Part shown: positions 1 to 10,200 of the stretch, one piece after another
Position numbering within the stretch: the stretch's first letter is position 1
Layout of the letters: the number at the start of each line of letters is the position of its first letter
Origin: Prorocentrum cordatum
Lineage: Eukaryota > Sar > Dinophyceae > Prorocentrales > Prorocentraceae
DNA length: 64,000 bases
Reading direction: 5' to 3'
Assembly: GCA_963575745.1 (NCBI GenBank)
Contig: CAUYUJ010001750.1
Span: 1-64,000, forward strand
The notes under the pieces: generated by a model
Seen by the model: only the letters and a program-made list of their open reading frames with translations
Database searches by the model: none
Told to the model about the DNA's origin: nothing
Translations under genes and position numbers: made by a program

Positions 1-399
1 GGCCGCGGCCGCGGCTGCGGCTCTGGCTGCGGCTGCGGCCGCGGCTGCGGCTCTGGCTGTTGCTGGGAAACTATTGCGATTTTTTCGCGGTGGTTTTCTT
101 CTTCCAGCCGCGGCCGCGGCCGCGGCCGCGGCTGCGGCTGCGGCTGCAGCTGGGAGGGGGAAATTATCGCGAATTTTTCGCGGTGGTTTTCTTCTTCCAG
201 CCGCGGCCGCGGCCGCGGCTGCGGCTCTGGCTGTGGCGTCGGCCGCGGCTGGGAGGGGGAAAGTATCGCGAATTTTTCGCGGTGGTTTTCCTTTTCCAGC
301 CGCGGCGCAGCCAGAGCCGCAGCCGTGGCCCCGCCGCCGCCCAGCCGCGGCCCCGGCTGCGGCTCCGGCCGCGGCCGCGGCCGGGTGGCGGCGGGGGGG

Positions 400-400
<1 letters not shown>
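1..400. repeat. GC-rich (GGCCGC/GGCTGC) low-complexity tract with embedded hairpin motif
   Basis: The tract is almost entirely GGC/GCC/GCT trinucleotide-like sequence. It is interrupted three times (about 63-105, 150-197 and 252-297) by an A/T-containing block of the form GGGAGGGGGAAA-TATCGCGAATTTTTCGCG-GTGGTTTTC. The block contains the inverted repeat CGCGAA-TTT-TTCGCG. The same block recurs around 2,085-2,600. All frames are open only because the sequence is low in complexity; no coding claim is made. Confidence 0.8.
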
Positions 401-1244
<844 letters not shown>

Positions 1245-4200
1245 ATGGCGGGGCACCTGGTGAAAGCCCAGGACCTGCTGCTGCCTCCGGGTGGCGGTGG
1301 GGGAGCTGGTGCAAGCCTAGCAGAGTCGTGCGTCCCTGCGCGGAGTGCGGCGCGTCCGGTGCAAACCCGCGACGACCTTCTGCTGCTTCCTCCGGGAGGC
1401 GGTGGGGGAGTTGGTGAAAGCCCAGCAGAGCTGTGGCTCCCTCCGGGGACTGCGGCGTGCCCGGTGAGAACCCGGGAACCTCTCTCTTCAAGACCTGGGC
1501 TCTCCTGCCCGGGCCGCCCTTCGGGGTGTGCCTCAGAGCAATCTGAGGAAACGCTGGAGCCCGCAGAAGCTTTCGAGCACGCTGTGGGGGAAGGCTCGGC
1601 CGCGTACGCGGTTGTGCTCTCGAGTGATCGAGAGAAATGCTGGGTTGATGCCGGCTCTCCCTCCGCGGGTGCGATGCGCGGACACCCCCGGGTTAACCAC
1701 ACCGGGGTTCATCGACACTTCACGGCAGTCGCTCGGGAGTCTCCACTCTCCGAGAGAGATAGTAGTGAAGGGCACCTCGATCCTACCGAGGCTAAACAAA
1801 GGACCTATGCAGCGGGCGCTCGGGAGTCTCCTCTCCCTTGGCAGCTAGCTGTTGTGGAAGCCCCAGCTCCGGCTGGGCGCCTGGCCGCGCCACGCTGTGC
1901 GGCCGGGGAAAGTCCCGCGAAAGCGGGCCCTGGTTCCCCTCCAGGTGGGCCTCGTGCCAAGGGGACCCGGTGGTTCATCACATCGGGTTACACTGAAGGA
2001 AACGAAGGTTTGGAGAGAATGTCTGTATGTGCGGAAGCGTGGTGTGGCGGTGGCGCGGCGGGTGCGGTGGGCGGACGCGACTGCGGTCTGCGCTGGGAGG
2101 ACGAAACGCTCGCGAATTTTTCGCGGGCGTTTTCGGCGCCAGCGCGGGCTGTGCGGCGCGGGGAGGAGGCCTCTGGGTCAGTGCGCTGGGAGGGGGAAAC
2201 TATCGCGAATTTTTCGCGACGGTTTTCTGCTTCGGCGTGTGGCCTGTTGGGCCGAGCGGGCGTCTCGGGAATGGCGCCCTCGGAGGGGGAAACGCTCGCG
2301 GATTTTTCCCGAGGGTCTTCTGCTCCGGGGGCCGCTCGGTGCGGATGTGTCTCTTCGGAGGCAGCGCGCTGGGAGGGGGAAACTATCGCGAATTTTCCGC
2401 GAGAGTTTCTCGATTCTGCGCGTGCGGCGGGCGCGGTGGGCGGACGCGACTGCGGTCCGCGTTCGGAGCAGGAAACGCTCGCGAAATTTTCGCGGCCGTC
2501 TTCGGCTCTGGCGCGGGCTGTGCGCTGCGGAGAGGAGGCTACTGGGTCAGGGCGCTGGGAGGGAGAGTTTCTTTCGGACTTTTCGCGGGAGGTTCCGGCT
2601 GCGTCGCGGGCTTCGGCTCCGGTCTTGCCAGGCGGGATCGCGCGGGCCTCGGATTCCGTCGCTGTGCCCGTCCCAGCGCGGCTCGCTGATCATTCGCCGT
2701 GGGAAAGCAGTGATGGCCGTGAATTTATAGAGGATTTCGACGCGGGGGAACTTGATGCTTTTGCCGCCAGCGATTGTGACGACGACGACGAGAATGGCGA
2801 TGACGACGATTGGTTTGGAGCTGACGACGTCGTCTGGTCAGCCCCGGTCTCGGCTTCCTCTTTGGCAGTGGCGTTGGCCTCGGCTTCTGTCGCGGCCGTG
2901 GTCTCGGTCCGGGCTCCGTCTGTGCGGGGCGCGGAGCGCGCCCCGCAGCTGGGGGGATCTGTGGAGTGGGAGGACCGGCTGCGTGAGAGCTTGCGCGCAG
3001 AGCACGACGTGATCAGGGAGGAAGTCGTGGATGATGCCGCCTGGGAGGCAGCGCAGCGCGAGCAGAAAGCGCATCGCAAGGCGTGCCGCGCGTCGCTTCG
3101 GAGGTCGCGCTGTGCGCGGCGGGAGGCGGAGTGGGCGCGGCGGACGGAGGCGGCGGCGGCGCGTAACGAAGAGATGGCGGTCCGTGTCCCGCTTCCAGTC
3201 GTGCCGCGCCTTCTTCCGCGCGATGAGTCGCCGCGTGCGCGCGATGAGTCGCCGCGGCGTGCCCGGGTGTCCCGCGCGGCGCTGGGGGGGCGGAGAAGCG
3301 CGCGACTGCAGCAGTTTCTGAATGCCCGAGCGGCGCGGGCTGTCGATTCGGTGTCCACCCCGCGCGTGGCGCTGTCGTCTCTGGAAGCGCGGGTGTCTGC
3401 GCTGTCAGTCGGGGAGGTTGCGCTGATTGCAGTTTCAGTTTTTGCTGCGCTGGGTCTGTTCCCGCCAAGGCCACAAGTTCTTTCGGGTGGCCGCGCTGTG
3501 ACGCGCGCGATGGCGCGCGCGCGGATGTGGAAAGAGAGAGAGAGCTTCTGGCGCGACGTGGACGCTCCGTCCGATGCGGCGCCGTCTGCCGCGAAGGTTC
3601 GGGTCGCCAAGTGGTTTTACTGTGGCCTGCGTGGGCTCTCCGCGCGGAGGTGCGGGGGGCGGCGCGTGTGCGCGCGCAGGTTCTCCCCCGGCATTGGCAT
3701 CGGCGCTGCCAAGGCCAGGGCGGGCCGGGGCGCGGACGAGTGCGTGGGGGGCGCTGCCTGGAGGGCGTCGCAGAGGGCGGGGCAGTGCGTTGGCGATGCG
3801 GCTTTGCGCGTGGCCTGTGTCTTCGCCGCGCTGGGCGGTGTGTCCTGCGATGTGTGTTCCCGCGTGGGACGACTCGGTGCTGCTGGGGGGTTTGGCGCGT
3901 CCCGTGCGTGGAGGCGGCGCCTTCGACGTGGCGTCGCGTCGGGGCGACTCGGAGTTGTTGATGCGGGAGATCGCCTGGGGCCGTGGCGGAATAAGTGTCT
4001 GCAATTGAGTGTCGCTCGGTGCGGGGGTGCTGGCGCGCGCGCGCAGGCGGAGGGCTTCTTCGAGTTGCAGTGCGCTAATGATTCCGGAGCTGGGGCGTGC
4101 GGTGACGCGGCGGAGAAGGCGAACTTTGCTCTCGTGCAGGATTGGCTGGAGGCGCGCCGTTCGAGGATGCGAGTCTATGAGGCGGAGAGTGCAGATGGTT

Positions 4201-7200
4201 TACTGCGTGGGGAGTGTTCCGGCGCGTGGTTTTTGGGTTCCGCGGGGGGGGCCGAGATCGGCAGCGTTGTGTGGTACCCAGAGGGCCATGTCGCGACGGT
4301 CGTTGATGTGGACGGTCGCTTGGCCGCTGGCGTATCTCTCGGAGCCGCAGGCGCCGCGCCGTGGCTGCGGTCGATTGCAGGCGCGCCGAAGAGGAGTGCG
4401 CCGAAAAAGAAGGCCGCCGCGAAAAGCCAGCGAGGTGCGCATCTCCGCGGTGCGCAGAACCCGAACGTCATGGCGGGCGTTGCTGCGCGGGAGCGACGCG
4501 CGACCGGTGAGGATGGGGCGCCGTCGTCGTCTGGCGAGGACATGCCAGTCATCCAGGGAGTCACCGTCGACGATGCCGATTCGGGCGATGCCGCGGGGGC
4601 GTCCGTGCTTCGTCGACCCGCAGCTGCGGTCGCCACGCGCGGCCGTGCGTCTGGGGACGAGAGCGATTCGGGTGAGGACATGCCGATGCTTCCAGGGGTT
4701 ACGGTGGAAGAGGATGACGCGGGGGCTGCTCGGGCGCGATCGGACGCCGTCGCACCGCAGGCAGCGGCTGCGAGGCGCGCTCTTCGGGGCGCGGCTTCGG
4801 CCGCGGCGCCGCCGAGCGATTCTGATGGCGAGGAGATGCCTGTCATCCCTGGAGTGACCGTGGACGTCGGGGGTGCTGACGATGGCGCAAGCGATGGCAG
4901 CGGGCCGGCCGCGCGTCCGCGCGGTGCCCGGAGAGCACGCCGGAAGCGCGGGGCCGCGGACGGGGTGCTTGCGTCCGAGGCAGAGTCCCGGCAGTTCCAG
5001 CCGGATTACGTGGACGAGGACCGCTGCAAAGGGCTGACGTGGGGGGGGGGCTGGGGGCGAGAGCAGTGCCGGTTTCGGCCGAAGACGGGGGGCGACGTGT
5101 GCGGGAAGTGCGCTCGATATGGGTGCCCGCACGGGCGCGTCAGGGGCCCGATTCCTGCAGGCGCGTTGGATAAGTTCAAGGAGTTCGCGCTCAAGGCAAA
5201 CAAGCCATCTAAGCAGTGGTACGCGCGGCACGCGATGTGGGACGTGGCGTCGAAGATGAAGCCTGAGCTGAAGTCCTTGTGTGATGTGGACGAGCACAAG
5301 CGATTTGTGTTAACGAACAGCGAGTACGAGCAGTGCCTCAAGCAAGTCCATGACAATCTCCGAACTAATAAGAACCATGGCCGTTCTGGCTTCGTATACG
5401 AGAAGGGGGCAGGGGTGCGGACACTGCAGGATCGCTGCGGGGAGGGAACTACTCGGTTCGGATCGGAGAGGGAGTCCTACAATGGGCAGCAGGGGGGGAA
5501 GGTGTTCATGTGGTACAGCAGGGCGGTCTTCAACAAGTACCTGGGGCAGCTGCAAGCTTCCGAAATGGATTGTAGCGAGAAGGACTGCGTGGAGGCGTTG
5601 CGGTTGACCAGCGAGGAGATCCGGCGGTACCCAATGAAGCAGCAGTATCTGAAGCCGTACGCAGGCCCGCAGTGCTATCCGCACATTGATCCGCGTTCGA
5701 AGGAGAACAGGCTGCACGCGAACGAGAAAATGGGGCATGCGCCCGGAGAGGATCCGCAGGGGGGCGGCGACGGCGGCGCCGGGCCCGAGGCGTGCGGGGG
5801 AGCCGACGACGGGGCGTCGCACTTGTTCTGTATGCGGAATTGGGCGCAGTGCGATCGGTGCCACTGCTGGCGCCTGCTTCTGCCTGCCTGCGCTGCGCGC
5901 GCGCGAGGGGATGAGTACTACAGGGTTCGCGACACCGACTTGGATTGGGAGGGGTGGTTGAGGGGGGCGGCGCATCGGTGTGCGGCGGCGGCTGGTGCGT
6001 CGAGAGACCAGGACGCTGCGCTCGGTGGGGGGGGCGGCGACGCCGTGGAGGGTGCGATGCAGCAGGGCGGCGGCGCGGACGAGGGCGGGGGTGGGGGGGG
6101 GGTGCGCGGCGGCGCTCGGAAGCGGCGCCTGGGGCGGAAGACGTCCGAGGCGGAGGCTGCCGAGCCCGCCGCGGTGCGCGGCGGGGCGCGGAAGCGGCGG
6201 CTGGGGCGCAAGACGTCCGAGGCAGAGGCTGCTGGGGGCGACGCGGGGCGCAGGGGCGCGGAGGAGGGGCGAGCTGGCGAAGGGGGCGCGGAGGTGCCGG
6301 AGGCGCGCCGGGGGCGCCGGAGACTCGAGCGCAAGACGTCCGCCGAAGAGAGGGCCGAAGCGGGCGGTGCGGTCCGCGGTGCCGTGGACGAGGAGGGCGG
6401 TGGTGACGAGGCTTGCGGCGGCATGGCGGAGTTATCGGCATCGGATTGCGACGACGAGCGTTCTGCGTCAGATCATGAGTGCGCCTCGGAAGAAGACGCG
6501 GCACCGCTGCCGCGCGAGCTGCGCAGCGCGCTCGATGCGGAGCTGGTGCGTTTCGCTGGTGCTGGGCCGCCGACGGAGGCAGACTGGGCAGAGGCGCGAG
6601 CGGCCGAGGAGGGGCGCGGGAGCGCGCCGCGTCGCGCCGGAGGTGGGGATGCGCGGGCGTGGGCAGTTGCGTCCGTGCCCCACCTCAAGGACAAGCGCAT
6701 GTTGGCATTGGTCGGTGCCGTCCGCGAGTACCTGGTGTCGTGTCGTCAGTGCGACCGGGGTAGTTTTCGGATCCAGGGGTCGGACGGCGACAAGTTGTGG
6801 GGTGCGCTGATGGAGCCGGGGCGGCCAGGGCGGTTCGGGCGCGTGCTGCTGGAGATGGAGGATCGCGCGCGCGGTCGTGATCCGAGCGCGGAGCGTTCGT
6901 CTTGGGAGGCGATAGCCGTGGAGGAGGATTTTCGTCGTCGCTCGAAGTGGCCCCGAGTGCGTTTCGAGTGTAGTATGTTGCAGACGCCGGTCGTGTCCGA
7001 GAGCGGCGGGACGCAGTGGCGGGCGGTGCGGTGCTGCGACGACCCGGACGGGGGCGATGCGGACGATTTCCAGGCTCTGTGGCAGCGCGAGTCGCGTGTC
7101 GCGGCCGGGTTCGCAGCGAACGTGGTTCGGGATGACGACGTGCTCGTGTTGCCTGTGGAGCGGCCTGCCGGGTGGACAGAGCCCGCGCACATGGCGGGGG

Positions 7201-10200
7201 CGTGGTGGCGGGGTCAGGGCCCGCGGGAGCGCAGAGCGGAGGAGGGGGAGAACCCTGGGCGCGTCTGGGTGGGCCAGCTGCAGGAGGACGCGGCCGTGGC
7301 GGGGCTGCTGCCTGAGGGCTGCGCGGGCGAGCGCACTGCGAAAGAGGGGCTCGACGCGTTGCATCGGGCCGGTCAGGAAGCGCGGGGGGCGGGTCGCGCG
7401 GGGCGTGGTCGAGGGCGCCCGGCGAAGAAGCGCGGTCGGTACGGGAATGACTTGAGGGTTGTGCTCCGAAGTCGGTGGGCCCCGGGCGACCGCGCGCGCC
7501 CAGGGAAGCGGGAAGTGTTTGTGTTTGCAGGCGCGCCAGAGGCTGGCCACTGGGAGTTCCGACCGCAGGCGGAGTTGCGCGATGCGTTTGGAACCGCGGG
7601 AGCGTTGACGCCCAAACTGGATCACCGAGGCCGTGTCGAGGCAGGGGACGTACACCAGAAGTGCATGCTGCTGGCGCTGAAGACGGTGCCGCTGCGCGTG
7701 GCGAAGTATGACGTGCAGCTGCGCGATGCGTCCGTGCGGGCCGTGCAGGCGGCGCAGGCGATCCTGACGCGCATGGTGAAGTTCACGTGCCACGAGTGCC
7801 AGGAGCGGTTCCCGGCGTTCCACCCTGCCTTCGAGCCGCCGGACCAGCTGGCGGATGAGATGCTGCTGCTGCGTCGCGGCGGGGACGGGCTGGCTGCGTG
7901 CAGCACGGAGGTGGCCGAGTGGGACGAGGTGCCGCCGAGCGACCCGCCGGATGGCTTCGCCCTGGAGTGCGCGGGCGTGTGCATGCGGTGTAGGCGGGAT
8001 CTGGACAAGCAGGCGGCGGCCGCGCCCACGGAAGACGACCTGTATCAGGTGGTGGGTCTCCGCACCGCGCAGAATCACATGGACCCGTGCTTCCGGTTCC
8101 CCTCCGATGACCTGCGCGACCTGTTCGACCAGGCCACGCTCACGGAGAGCCTGCTCATTGCTCTGGACCACATGCAGGTGCATCTGGCCACCGTGTCCCG
8201 GACAGGGCTGCGCAAGTTCCGCAAGAACATCATCTCGTTCCCGCAGGATGTGGCCGGGTTCGCGCGGCGTCATGAGCTAATGAAGGGGTACCGCGTCGGG
8301 GATCGCGTGAACTCGGTGCGCGGACCTGGCGAGCGCCCCGACGACCCGCACCGCCCGGAGCGCATTGCCGCGGGGGGCACGGACGAGGAGCGGCAGCGCT
8401 TCGGCGTGGACGTGTACGGGCGCCTGGTGTTTCCCGGTCGGGTCGCGGAGGTGCTGCTCAGTGGGGAAGTGATCATCGACTACGACCATGGCTGCAGGGG
8501 GAGGGAGCTTCAGGAGAACGTGGAGCCGCGGGTGATGCTGCCCTGGCACCCGAGGAAGGTGCCCTTCAGTCTGATGCTGCGGCGGAACGTTGGTTTCGGG
8601 AAGGAGGTGGTCGAGGGCCTGCACGTGCGCTGGCGCTACTGTGGGCACGTGCTGCGGGCGCTGTGCGCGTTCGCCGGCACGTACGGGCCCTGGCGCCTGG
8701 GCGGCACTGCGAATGAGCCCATGCACAAGTACTACGACCCGCGTTTGTTTGATGTGCTGCCGGACGACGACATCATCTGGTGCTATGCGCCGAAGGAGAG
8801 CGACGACGGCGCCGTGCTGTCGGGGGACGAGGCGGGGGAAGCCGAGGGGCCCGAGCCGGTGACTCGGGCGGAGGCCATTGCCAGGGATGCTGTTCCGTGT
8901 GGCGTCGACGTCGTCACGCCGCGGCAGTTTATTGCCGCGGGCTTCGACGTGCACTTCGTGGGGCCGCGTGACGAGGCTCAGCGCGGGGCAAGAGTCCGCG
9001 ACGGCGACGGCGCACAGCGTGGCGACGAGGGCGGCCAGGACGCCGCGGGCGACGGTGGTGCCGAGGAGGCAGATGAGGACCAGTTCGATGTCGGGGACGG
9101 AGACGAGGCCATGGCCGTCGATCACGATGTGTTCAGTGCTTGGCTTGAAAAGGCGCAGTTCAGGTACGGCGGGGCTGTGCAGCGATGGTGGGCGGGGCTG
9201 CAGCCGGAGGCGGAGGGTCATTTGGAGGGGCTGAAGTTTGGTGACGACGAGACGACGGAGGACCTGTTCGGGCGCTTGCTGGACGCGGCGCGGGGGGAGA
9301 GCAAAGTGGTGGCCGTGCAGAGGGATCGGGTTCCCGTGGAGTGCGTGTGCGTCGATTTCCTCGTGCACTGGATGGGGCCGCGGGTCGGGGGGCCGTTCTC
9401 TGACCCGGGCGGGGGCGTGACTCCAGAGGCGGTCCTGGACGATGTGATGCTGGAGTTGGCCATGGCTGGCAGGTTCGTGGGAGCTGCTCAGGACAAGGAT
9501 ACGGGGTGCGTGGAGGAGAATTTGCCGGAGTTTGACGAGGACGAGGAGGTCGCGCGGACGGGGGAGCGGATGATTTACGGGTGGCCTGGCCAGAGTGACG
9601 ACCCGATCCCGGCGCGTTCTGTCGGTCGCTTCGCGAGGGCGTTCCCGTTGGAGTTCCCGATGGGCATCGGCGACCTTTTCGAGGACCGCCCTCGCCGGGT
9701 CTCCGTGCAGGAGTGGGTGCAGCACCTGATGCGCTACCGCACCGGGCAGTTCGTTGGTGGTCCGCGTGGGCAGCGCGTGATGTGGGCCATGGTGAACGTG
9801 CTGCTCCTGAACGAGGCCCGGGCGAAGGGTTTCGGCGTGTATCGGACCATGTACAGGCGGGCGGGGCTCGCGGTGCAGGGCCCGAGTGTGATGACCAAGG
9901 GTGGGCTTAGGCAGATCTTGGAGAGCGAGGACCGTGTGCGGATCCTGGTGGGTCAGCTGGCGAACGTTGGGCGCGACGTGCCCTCGACCACGATGCATTG
10001 GTCCTATGAGTCTAAGAAGTTGCAGAGTACTGTGAAGCACTTGTCCTGGCACCCGCCCTGGGTCGAGGGCCCTCTGGCGGACGGCGCGGAGCATGTCGGC
10101 AGGCGGTTCCTGCGCGAGATGGACCTGCCGGCGGGGAACGGTCGGACTCAGCGCAGGCGGCCTCTCGTGCCGGATGTTGTCGGGCTCGGCCGGCACCCGT

